Shown in pieces: positions 1-6,609 of a stretch of DNA of 64,000 nt (position 1 is its first letter; each line of letters opens with the position of its first letter). The notes under the pieces were generated by a model. That model ran no database searches, was not told where the DNA came from, and worked only from the letters and a program-made list of their open reading frames with translations. Origin of the DNA: a bacterium. Lineage in GTDB: Bacteria; Myxococcota_A; Bradymonadia; Bradymonadales; Bradymonadaceae. The position numbers and the translations under genes are program-made. The stretch lies in assembly GCA_030427705.1 (NCBI GenBank), contig JAUIBR010000038.1, forward strand, positions 1 through 64,000, written 5' to 3'.

Positions 1-817
1 CATTTGAATTGCTGGTTGGCTCAAACACACAAGCTTGCGACGCCTCACAGTTGGCGACCGGAAGTTCTGGCCTGGGCTCACATGCCGGTCCGCCGGGCAG
101 ACATGTGATAGCGCCACCGCAATCTGGATCCACTCCGCCGCAATCACAATCACAGGTCTCCCGGTCATTGTATTTCTCGGCCTCGCAGGTCCATCCAGGA
201 GTCGGATAGACCCCCTGCGCTTGGAAATCGGGAACTTCGATGCATTTACCATCTGGCACCGGTGAGGACTCACGGGTAAATCCATCAACATCAACTTCGA
301 TCAATCGCAGATTCGTGACCTCAAAGTCAGCTCTGCGACTGTAAGGATCGCGATTGCTGACCAAGGTGCCCCGGTTCGCGAAGTATGCTTTTTCGACTGA
401 ATCCAGCTTCACATACACACAATGTGCGCAGGTTCCAAAATTGCCGTCTGCCCCACTGCCGCCGAGTTCGAACTCCCCCACATATTCTGTGTTTCCGTAT
501 CGATCGAATGAGAAGTGAAGCGATCGAAATCCGCCATCGATCGCCGGCGTTAATCCGACCTTATATTCGGCGGTGACGTCGTCGACGAAATCGATCTGGA
601 AGACCTCGTTGACCTCCACTTGAATGCAATCTTCCGCGCCCAAGTCCGCGCCCATATCATCAACGTTGTTGATGTTGTTGACATTATTGGCGTTGTTGAC
701 GTTGTTAGAATTGTTGCTGTTGTTGGTGGGGTTGACGTTGTTCGTCCCGCTTCCGTCATCGTCGCTACAACCGGTGAAAACCGTCAACAGAAGTCCCAGA
801 ATTGCCGTCTTTCGCAT
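1..817 (-). CDS. Asn-linker lipoprotein, C-terminal part beyond the window
   Basis: An open reading frame runs leftward from ATG at 817 off the window edge, giving at least 272 residues without a stop. The N-terminus is a short signal peptide ending in FTGC (Cys17), a plausible lipobox, followed by an Asp/Gly stretch and then an Asn-Asn-X linker at about residues 26-52. After the linker comes an acidic globular segment with a CAHC pair, and near the cut end a Cys-rich stretch (CDCDC...DC). This is the same layout as the lipoproteins at 31086, 46741 and 60719: lipid anchor, flexible Asn linker, surface domain. No family is recognised for the globular part. The gene diverges from the one at 968 across a 150-bp gap. 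Confidence 0.75.
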   Translation of the reverse strand, partial: MRKTAILGLLLTVFTGCSDDDGSGTNNVNPTNNSNNSNNVNNANNVNNINNVDDMGADLGAEDCIQVEVNEVFQIDFVDDVTAEYKVGLTPAIDGGFRSLHFSFDRYGNTEYVGEFELGGSGADGNFGTCAHCVYVKLDSVEKAYFANRGTLVSNRDPYSRRADFEVTNLRLIEVDVDGFTRESSPVPDGKCIEVPDFQAQGVYPTPGWTCEAEKYNDRETCDCDCGGVDPDCGGAITCLPGGPACEPRPELPVANCEASQACVFEPTSNSN

Positions 818-915
818 TGTAGTCCCTGATACTGCCGAGATTCGCGAACGCTCCGAAGCTACCAATACACCCATTCTGAGTCCAATTCCTCTGACGTCAC
901 TGTGATTTCAATCCG

Positions 916-944
916 TTGACGACGCCAAACCACCTGCCTAGAAT
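916..944 (+). promoter_or_regulatory. Sigma-70-like promoter for the gene at 968
   Basis: TTGACG at 916-921 and TAGAAT at 939-944 are separated by 17 bp. Transcription would start near 951, just ahead of an aggaga ribosome site and the ATG at 968. This is judged from consensus match only. Confidence 0.5.
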
Positions 945-967
945 TGTGTTCTAATGTAGGAGAAGCA

Positions 968-1759
968 ATGTCCGATTCGGGCAAACACCACGCGGTAGCC
1001 AGCCATCAGAACAGTGATGGAACCTTCGAGTTCGTCATGGAGACGGTCGAAGAACCGTCCAGCTTTGTTGAAGACTCTGAAGTTTCGGAGGTCTCAGACA
1101 CTCCGGAAGACCTCGAACCGCTGCCAAGTTCATCGCCAATTCGGTTTGTGATTCCAGTCGCAGCGATCGGATTGTTGATAGGTTGTGCAGCCGCATTGAT
1201 GTGGGTGGTGAACAGCGATTTCGGGGCTGAAGAAGAAAAAGTCGACGTCGTGCCAGGATTCCGAGCCTACACGGGGGGAGGGGCAACACCGGACCCTCGC
1301 GCCAAGACGCAGCGGGCTCGAATCACTAGACCTGTTGCAACACCGGACGATTCTCTGGAACCTGACGATGAAACTGAAGTTCAGGACGACAACGACATTC
1401 CGCCAGTCCCTGAACCCGTAGCGGGAAACGCGCGCGGACCAGAACCGGAAGACCTCGAGGTCACCGAACCCAGCGAACCATTGAGGATACTCCCGAACCC
1501 AAGTTCCATCACCAACTTGAACCCAAATCGACAAATCCCCTTGTCGGACCGGGTACAGAACCGTATGCCCCGAGCTCGTATCAACCCAGCTGAACTACCG
1601 GCGGGATTACGGAACGCGAATCTGCAACAGATTCCACGCGATGATGAGGATTCCCAAGACGGCGAAGTTGTTGAGGGAGAAGACGGGGAAGAAGTCGTCG
1701 TGGATTCGAACGGTGAGGTTCCGGAAGACTTCGAAGATCAGGTCGAAGAAGAGCAGTAG
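968..1759 (+). CDS. Acidic single-pass membrane protein, unknown function
   Basis: The product has 263 residues. The ATG at 968 is preferred over an in-frame start at 944 because aggaga sits at the right distance upstream. The N-terminal 60 residues are acidic and probably cytoplasmic. One transmembrane helix (VIPVAAIGLLIGCAAALMWV) lies at about residues 58-82. The rest is a Pro/Glu/Asp-rich, low-complexity tail ending in an almost purely acidic stretch. Two copies of the dispersed motif CCGGAAGACCT lie inside the gene (1103, 1445), both read as Pro-Glu-Asp-Leu, and a one-mismatch copy lies near 1720. No catalytic motif is visible. It could be a membrane scaffold, but no function is claimed. 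Confidence 0.7.
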   Translation: MSDSGKHHAVASHQNSDGTFEFVMETVEEPSSFVEDSEVSEVSDTPEDLEPLPSSSPIRFVIPVAAIGLLIGCAAALMWVVNSDFGAEEEKVDVVPGFRAYTGGGATPDPRAKTQRARITRPVATPDDSLEPDDETEVQDDNDIPPVPEPVAGNARGPEPEDLEVTEPSEPLRILPNPSSITNLNPNRQIPLSDRVQNRMPRARINPAELPAGLRNANLQQIPRDDEDSQDGEVVEGEDGEEVVVDSNGEVPEDFEDQVEEEQ

Positions 1760-1768
1760 GTCACAATC

Positions 1769-2731
1769 CTAATAGCGCAACCTAGCGACCATCGGCAGAT
1801 GATCCGACCCGTGTGCTTCTGTCGTGAACAGCTCGCATGTTTGGATGTCATTGGTGTGAAGGACGTGGTCGATAGGGACCTTCAATGGAATCGGATGGGG
1901 CCACGTGCCCAGCACGCCCTGCCCTAGGCGCGAATCTACCAATCCAACCGCCAACAGGTCGTCGAAGTACGGACTTTCCCGGGTCGTATTCAGATCACCC
2001 GCAAGAACGTAGGCGCCTTTGCGCTCACGAACTTGCATCGCGATCGCAGCGAGTTCTTTGTTCCGCAGGTGCCAGGTTGACGGCATGAACGGAGGCGGTG
2101 GGTGGGCAACATGCACTCTAAACACCCGGCCTTTGGCGTTCACGCTTGCGATGATCTGAGGAAACCAGGTCACACGGAGGTCCTCGACGTCCGACAGCGG
2201 GAAACGACTGAACAAACCGGTTCCTGCCGTTCCACCAACGGAGACGGTGTGGTGATGTGGGTATTCCGTCTGCAATAGGGATGCTAGCTCATCGCCAAGT
2301 TCGGTCACCGCCACGATATCTACCGACTCGGACTTCAGCATCGCGATTGTTGCGTTGGCATCGTTGTCGGGTCCGAGTGCGTTTATTGCGGCGACGGTGA
2401 GGTTCGCTTCGCATGCAGTGCCCGCGGTGGGCAACGCCACACCGAAAGTGGCTAAATTGGCAGCGATGACGAGAATTGCGACGATCGTGAAGTGGTGCCG
2501 AGACTGCCAAACAAACACAGGAAGAATGAACAATGCCGAGATCACAAAAATGTGTCGGAGGTTTGCAAGGTTGTCGAAAAACCAACCGTAACGCCCCAAA
2601 AAACTGAGGATTGTTGCGATGGGCAACGTGACCACCAACAGCTCTGCGATCGCTGCGATCCTACGCACCAAGAATGCCCTAGCCCCCTTCTCTTCACTAG
2701 ATTCCTCGCCCATATGCGGAAGGTATCGCAC
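1769..2731 (-). CDS. Membrane-anchored endonuclease/exonuclease/phosphatase (EEP) fold protein
   Basis: The product has 320 residues. Three hydrophobic helices fill the N-terminal third, followed by an EEP-superfamily catalytic domain. Visible motifs are the conserved Glu in VAVTELGDEL, the HVAHPPPP strand, LAGDLNTT (active-site Asp/Asn) and the C-terminal GSDHLPM with the catalytic Asp-His. This layout matches YafD-like or EEP-family membrane proteins, which hydrolyse phosphodiester bonds. The substrate cannot be read from sequence. The start is uncertain: GTG at 2731 gives the longest form, ATG at 2713 is the alternative, and neither has a good ribosome site. The gene is convergent with the preceding one, 9 bp apart. 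Confidence 0.75.
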   Translation of the reverse strand: MRYLPHMGEESSEEKGARAFLVRRIAAIAELLVVTLPIATILSFLGRYGWFFDNLANLRHIFVISALFILPVFVWQSRHHFTIVAILVIAANLATFGVALPTAGTACEANLTVAAINALGPDNDANATIAMLKSESVDIVAVTELGDELASLLQTEYPHHHTVSVGGTAGTGLFSRFPLSDVEDLRVTWFPQIIASVNAKGRVFRVHVAHPPPPFMPSTWHLRNKELAAIAMQVRERKGAYVLAGDLNTTRESPYFDDLLAVGLVDSRLGQGVLGTWPHPIPLKVPIDHVLHTNDIQTCELFTTEAHGSDHLPMVARLRY

Positions 2732-2771
2732 TTTCGTTCACCCGGCGAGGTGCCGCGACGTATAAAACATG

Positions 2772-2810
2772 AACACATGTGTTGACACACCAACGGACCA
2801 TGGATATAAA
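2772..2810 (+). promoter_or_regulatory. Strong promoter of tRNA-Gly with overlapping palindrome
   Basis: A perfect TTGACA at 2782-2787, a 17-bp spacer and TATAAA at 2805-2810 place transcription near 2817, about 26 nt before the tRNA. A 12-bp perfect palindrome, AACACATGTGTT, covers 2772-2783 and overlaps the first two bases of the -35 box, so it could be an operator or simply coincidental. The discriminator after the -10 box is C/G-rich, as in stringently controlled stable-RNA promoters. Confidence 0.7.
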
Positions 2811-2842
2811 CCGCTCCCCATCGCGAATGGGACAAATCATTC

Positions 2843-2914
2843 GCGGGAGTAACTCAGTGGTAGAGTGCGACCTTGCCAAGGTCGAAGTCGGGGGTTCGAA
2901 TCCCCTCTCCCGCT
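2843..2914 (+). tRNA. tRNA-Gly (GCC anticodon)
   Basis: A 72-nt cloverleaf is visible. The acceptor stem pairs GCGGGAG with CTCCCGC. The D-arm includes AGTGGTAGAGT. The anticodon loop TTGCCAA carries GCC. The T-arm holds GGTTCGAATCC. The discriminator base is T, and CCA is not encoded. It has its own promoter upstream and a rho-independent terminator immediately downstream, so it is a single-gene transcript. Confidence 0.95.
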
Positions 2915-2918
2915 CTAA

Positions 2919-2947
2919 AAAGCCAGCTCAAATGAGCTGGCTTTTTT
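2919..2947 (+). terminator. Rho-independent terminator of tRNA-Gly
   Basis: Perfect inverted repeat AGCCAGCTCA / TGAGCTGGCT (2921-2930 and 2933-2942), flanked by an A-run on the left and seven T on the right. It is placed five bases after the tRNA. Confidence 0.9.
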
Positions 2948-2972
2948 GCGTCTAACTCCAGATTTTCGAGCA

Positions 2973-3008
2973 TCCGGAAGACCTTTTATGGTCCGGTCCG
3001 GAAGACCT
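2973..3008 (+). repeat. Two direct copies of the dispersed 12-mer upstream of the HUH transposase
   Basis: TCCGGAAGACCT is present at 2973-2984 and again at 2997-3008 in the otherwise non-coding gap between the tRNA terminator and the transposase gene at 3089. A ggtccgg between the two copies can pair with the first copy to form a small bulged hairpin. Confidence 0.85.
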
Positions 3009-3088
3009 CCCAAAAAATAACGCCGGATCCCCGCAACGCTTTCGATTTTCCGACGAGAACGTGTCTGTACCCCCAACTGGAGGAAGAC

Positions 3089-4150
3089 ATGACGAAACCG
3101 AAATGCTGTTTACCCGAACAACTGGTGGAGATTACCCGAAGCACATTGTTCGACCGTTACGCCCTGCGGCCCGGTGAGGACACCCGCAAGCTTGTGGGCT
3201 ATCTCCACGCCAAGTCGATGGTCGACAACGACCAGGAGCCATGTGTGATGACGACCCTATCAACACATTTCCACTCGCTTCAGTTTGACCGGCCAGGCCA
3301 CAGGTCAATGCAGATGCAGCAGTTCCACTCGAATTTGGCTCGCAAACGGAACAAGCAACTTGGGTTATCTGGCTTCTTTTTCGGTCCTGAGGCTCCCGGC
3401 GACATGGTCATATTGGACAGTGCGACGGCCATCGACCGCATACTGTATGTCGTTCTTCAGCCCGTGAAGGACGGGCTGGTCGAACACTTCGATGAATGGA
3501 CGGGATTCACATACACTCACCGTGATTGGGGAAAGACTCTTGTCTTCGAACGACCTGAGGGGTTCGGGGATTCCATGCCAGAACGAGTTGAAATCACGCC
3601 CATGCCACCACCTGGACTGCGCCATCTTCCTCTGGATGAATTGATTGCGCTTATCGACCATCTCGTGGCGGAGGAGGAACGAAAAATCGCCGAAGCCCGC
3701 AATGGCAGACCGGTTGTAGGAATCGAGGTTTGTGAAGCCATCAGTCCACTATACATCCCGCCTCCAAAGGACAAAGGGGGGTTCAATCCAAAGTACACTG
3801 GCCGCGACAACATTCGGTTGGCTAACGCTATCGATGCACACAAGCGGTTCGAATCAGACCATCGAATCTGTTCCAACCAGTGGGCGATGGGAGACCGCGA
3901 ACTCCTCTTCCCTTCCGGGACATTGAAGATGAAACAGGCCTTCGGAGTGCAATGCCGACAACACTCGGACTGTGATGCACGAATGACGTCGACAGTCTGG
4001 GACCCTGAACTCGACATACTATGGTCGACTTGGACTCAGTCTGGGCAGGCAGATTGGGCGTGGCGTCGCCGACGGCAGACCCCGCCGAACGCGACCAAGC
4101 CTGTTGAGGAACCGGTTAGATACTCGGGGGAACGGATGCTCAGCGGTTGA
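3089..4150 (+). CDS. REP-associated tyrosine transposase-like (Y1/HUH) protein
   Basis: The product has 353 residues, starting at ATG 3089 after a clear ggagg site. An HFH pair (H60, H62) is the metal-binding HUH motif. The later helix SATAIDRILYVVLQPVKDGLVEH carries the probable catalytic Tyr120 and matches the Y-x-x-x-x-NPV-x-x-GLV element of RAYT/IS200-like transposases. The C-terminal half (RRF-like region, then FPSGTLKMKQAFGVQC) resembles the extra domain of the long RAYT-like proteins common in Myxococcota. These enzymes nick single-stranded DNA and are often chromosomal single-copy genes linked to small palindromic repeats. Two copies of the dispersed 12-mer precede it and an inverted copy lies about 600 bp downstream. 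No IS200 end hairpins were identified. Confidence 0.7.
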   Translation: MTKPKCCLPEQLVEITRSTLFDRYALRPGEDTRKLVGYLHAKSMVDNDQEPCVMTTLSTHFHSLQFDRPGHRSMQMQQFHSNLARKRNKQLGLSGFFFGPEAPGDMVILDSATAIDRILYVVLQPVKDGLVEHFDEWTGFTYTHRDWGKTLVFERPEGFGDSMPERVEITPMPPPGLRHLPLDELIALIDHLVAEEERKIAEARNGRPVVGIEVCEAISPLYIPPPKDKGGFNPKYTGRDNIRLANAIDAHKRFESDHRICSNQWAMGDRELLFPSGTLKMKQAFGVQCRQHSDCDARMTSTVWDPELDILWSTWTQSGQADWAWRRRRQTPPNATKPVEEPVRYSGERMLSG

Positions 4151-4155
4151 AATCG

Positions 4156-4179
4156 CCCCGATAGTCACGGGGAGTTTTT
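4156..4179 (+). terminator. Terminator after the HUH transposase
   Basis: CCCCG (4156-4160) and CGGGG (4168-4172) form a short stem with a 7-nt loop, followed by AG and five T. It starts 5 bp after the transposase stop and runs into the 3' end of the convergent methyltransferase gene. Confidence 0.6.
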
Positions 4180-4863
4180 CACAATCCTAAAGGTTGTTCG
4201 GTAGGCTGGTGGGAGGTTAAGCGCACTCATGCGCCCTAGGAAGACCTGTCGGATCTCGAATCTATTCAGGATTTCGTTTGGCAGCGCGCTTTCGATCGCA
4301 TCGATGTTGGGTGTTGGATAGATCTTCATCTCACCGCTCGGTTTGAGGACACGCACAGCTTCATGGAAGACTGACGTCAGAATTTGCGGATCATCGATCC
4401 AAACAAACAGCGCCCAGCTTGACAGTATGAGATCAACGCTGGCCCCTTCGAACGGAAGGTCATCCGCGTAGATCGCCAATCTCCGCTCCTCGCCTGGAGC
4501 ATTGGGATCCAAACCGTGTCCGCGATTGAACGCCACCTTGACCCGATCAAATCGGCCGAATTCAAAGGTCCCATCGAGCTTTGGATCGACACCATAAAAC
4601 TCAACTCCCGCCGCATAACAAGCTTGGAACATCGAATCGGGGGTGAACGGCGTCAGACCACACCCGATGTCCAAAACACGTTTATCTGCAAGATCTTCAA
4701 GCACTTCGCTTTCGCCGCGCTGGCCGAAGAAGACCTCGCGGTAGAACGAAAAAGGTCTTCCGGTACTGATTACTGGCAGGCCCAGGGCATTGGAAATGCC
4801 GGTAAACACCTTCACTCCGGTGAAGGTCAGACCCGCCCACATGCGCTTGGTTTTCTCTTGCAT
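4165..4863 (-). CDS. Class I SAM-dependent methyltransferase
   Basis: The product has 232 residues. Motif I (VLDIGCGLTPF) binds S-adenosylmethionine, and the acidic end of the next strand (FYGVDPK) follows. Further on, DLILSSWALFVWIDD and EAVRVLKPSGEMKIYP match motifs IV-V of the family. Substrate is not predictable. Start ATG 4863 lacks an obvious ribosome site, and ATG 4842 is an alternative. A reverse-strand copy of the dispersed motif at 4753 is read here as Thr-Gly-Arg-Pro. The gene diverges from the lipoprotein gene at 4954. Confidence 0.85.
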   Translation of the reverse strand: MQEKTKRMWAGLTFTGVKVFTGISNALGLPVISTGRPFSFYREVFFGQRGESEVLEDLADKRVLDIGCGLTPFTPDSMFQACYAAGVEFYGVDPKLDGTFEFGRFDRVKVAFNRGHGLDPNAPGEERRLAIYADDLPFEGASVDLILSSWALFVWIDDPQILTSVFHEAVRVLKPSGEMKIYPTPNIDAIESALPNEILNRFEIRQVFLGRMSALNLPPAYRTTFRIVKNSP

Positions 4864-4953
4864 TTACAGAGAGTACCACCGATCCGATCCGCAGCCACCA
4901 CTGGCAATTCTCGGCGTGCTGGGGTACCAAAACTGAGACTTCGGAGACCACCC

Positions 4954-6567
4954 ATGAAACACTTTATTATCCTCACCATCGCTGTTCTTGCAGGATGTTC
5001 GGCCGCTCCCGAAAAGGCGGAGACGCCTCAACTACCGTCGGAAGACGAGAAGGCGCTTCTGGGTCTTGATGAGGAGTACCGGCAACACATCGAAGCTACC
5101 GCGCTACCAACGATACTCTACGATGCTGGCGATCTAGGAAAAGAGCTCGCTGGAAAAGCAAAAGAAGTCAAAGTCATCGAATCCAAGTATTCGAAGTTCG
5201 CGAATTCGCAGGACCCGATTGCCCTTGCTCATACCTACCTCCGATATGGCCAACTGTATCTGAATCTGGCGTGCGAGCTTTCGACTATCGAGCCCGCAAC
5301 CCTTCAAGGAAACGCCGAAGCCCTTCGCATATACGAGCAAGAACTCGCAAAAAGTACAGCTCCACTATTCGACAAAGCGAAGCAGTCATTTGACCGTGTC
5401 GCGGCGATGGAAAACAAATACGGCGATGCTGCGAAACAGATCAGCGATAGCTGGGCAAACGATGTCGCAACGCGCTGCCAGTCCACGTCCGCTCACTGGG
5501 CCGCATCCACCAGGCCCGAGCCAAAAGCACCAGAACCCAAGAAGAAATCTGAAAAGAAAGTGGCCGTGCTGGGCGCATTGAGCGGCTCTAGCGGTGGATT
5601 GAGTGGCTCCCTTTTGGGGACCGGAGGACTTGGTCTACGCGGAGCTGGACTTGGCGGAGGCTGTTATGAAGGCGCGACCAGCCCTAAATGTGTGGCACAG
5701 TTCGAGGAGAACTGCTCGAAGGGCAAGCAACTCGATTGTCGGTCGCTTGCAATAGCCCACTACAAGAATGCCGACGACAAACGCGCGTTCGAAGCCATGG
5801 ACAAGTATTGCGAGGGCAAAATCAGCGATTGCGGTTTGGCGTACGGTTTTACTACGCCCCAACGTCTTCCGGACTTCAAAGCCGGCTGCAAAAATGACGA
5901 TTTGCTCAGCTGCCTGCAGCTGGCTCGGACCATGGATGAACAGCAGAGCGCCCATGGTTTCGGCTCATGCACGACAAAGTCGGCTCTCCCTGACTACTCG
6001 AAGTCGAGCAAGAAGAAGTGCCTCGCCGGGGATTCGAAACAATGTTGGGCACTTGCGGGTCATCTTGCAACGAAGCAACAGGTGGAATCAGGCAAATCTT
6101 CGTCAATATTGGGATCGCTCTCTGGTGGACTCGGTCTCGCGGGTACTGCAGCCAAGCAAGACCGAGCTACCCGCATCGAAAAGGAACGACAACGATGCAA
6201 GAATGGGGAGTACTTCGCTTGTTCCCAGTATGAAAAGTTCATGAAGGAAGACGGTAAAGACCTTTACGCCGCGTTCAAGCCGCTCTGCACGCCAGCTTCA
6301 GCAGAGGCATGCGATCGCACGATTCAGCACGCCAAAAAGGGGCAGGATATCTCTCAGCCTCTGAAATTGGTCATCGAGAGTTGTGCTGTAGGCCATGCCA
6401 GCGACTGCTATGTGGCGGCGAAACTGTTTCATGCTGGGAAGAAAGTACAACAGTCAAAGAGTTGCGCGGCAGCGCTGGCGTTCGAAATGTGTCATCCCGA
6501 CAAATCATTTGAATGTCAGGACATAAATCGCATTTTTCACCCCAAAAAGAAGAAGACCAAAAAGTAG
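4954..6567 (+). CDS. Lipoprotein with C-x7-C Sel1/Hcp-like repeats
   Basis: The product has 537 residues. The ATG at 4954 has ggag 9 nt upstream and begins a signal peptide ending in LAGC (Cys15). The long in-frame extension to 4516 is rejected. After a helical N-terminal part come at least eight Cys pairs spaced C-x6/7-C (for example CKNGEYFAC, CAVGHASDC), about 35-60 residues apart. This is the pattern of disulfide-locked Sel1-like helical hairpins as in Helicobacter Hcp proteins. Two Gly/Ser/Leu-rich low-complexity inserts interrupt the repeats. Such proteins bind partners in the periplasm or at the cell surface. A one-mismatch copy of the dispersed motif lies at 5862. Confidence 0.75.
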   Translation: MKHFIILTIAVLAGCSAAPEKAETPQLPSEDEKALLGLDEEYRQHIEATALPTILYDAGDLGKELAGKAKEVKVIESKYSKFANSQDPIALAHTYLRYGQLYLNLACELSTIEPATLQGNAEALRIYEQELAKSTAPLFDKAKQSFDRVAAMENKYGDAAKQISDSWANDVATRCQSTSAHWAASTRPEPKAPEPKKKSEKKVAVLGALSGSSGGLSGSLLGTGGLGLRGAGLGGGCYEGATSPKCVAQFEENCSKGKQLDCRSLAIAHYKNADDKRAFEAMDKYCEGKISDCGLAYGFTTPQRLPDFKAGCKNDDLLSCLQLARTMDEQQSAHGFGSCTTKSALPDYSKSSKKKCLAGDSKQCWALAGHLATKQQVESGKSSSILGSLSGGLGLAGTAAKQDRATRIEKERQRCKNGEYFACSQYEKFMKEDGKDLYAAFKPLCTPASAEACDRTIQHAKKGQDISQPLKLVIESCAVGHASDCYVAAKLFHAGKKVQQSKSCAAALAFEMCHPDKSFECQDINRIFHPKKKKTKK

Positions 6568-6609
6568 CGCAAAGCCGCGAAATTGTGTCCCAACACAATA
6601 GGGTGCACA

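Noticed and set aside
2973-3008. IS200/IS605 left end
   Set aside because: The two 12-mers are direct repeats without a subterminal hairpin typical of IS200 ends, and the same 12-mer occurs inside many unrelated genes.
2843-4150. Integrative element using the tRNA-Gly 3' end as attachment site
   Set aside because: No tyrosine recombinase and no duplicated tRNA 3' end were found. The HUH protein is RAYT-like rather than an integrase.
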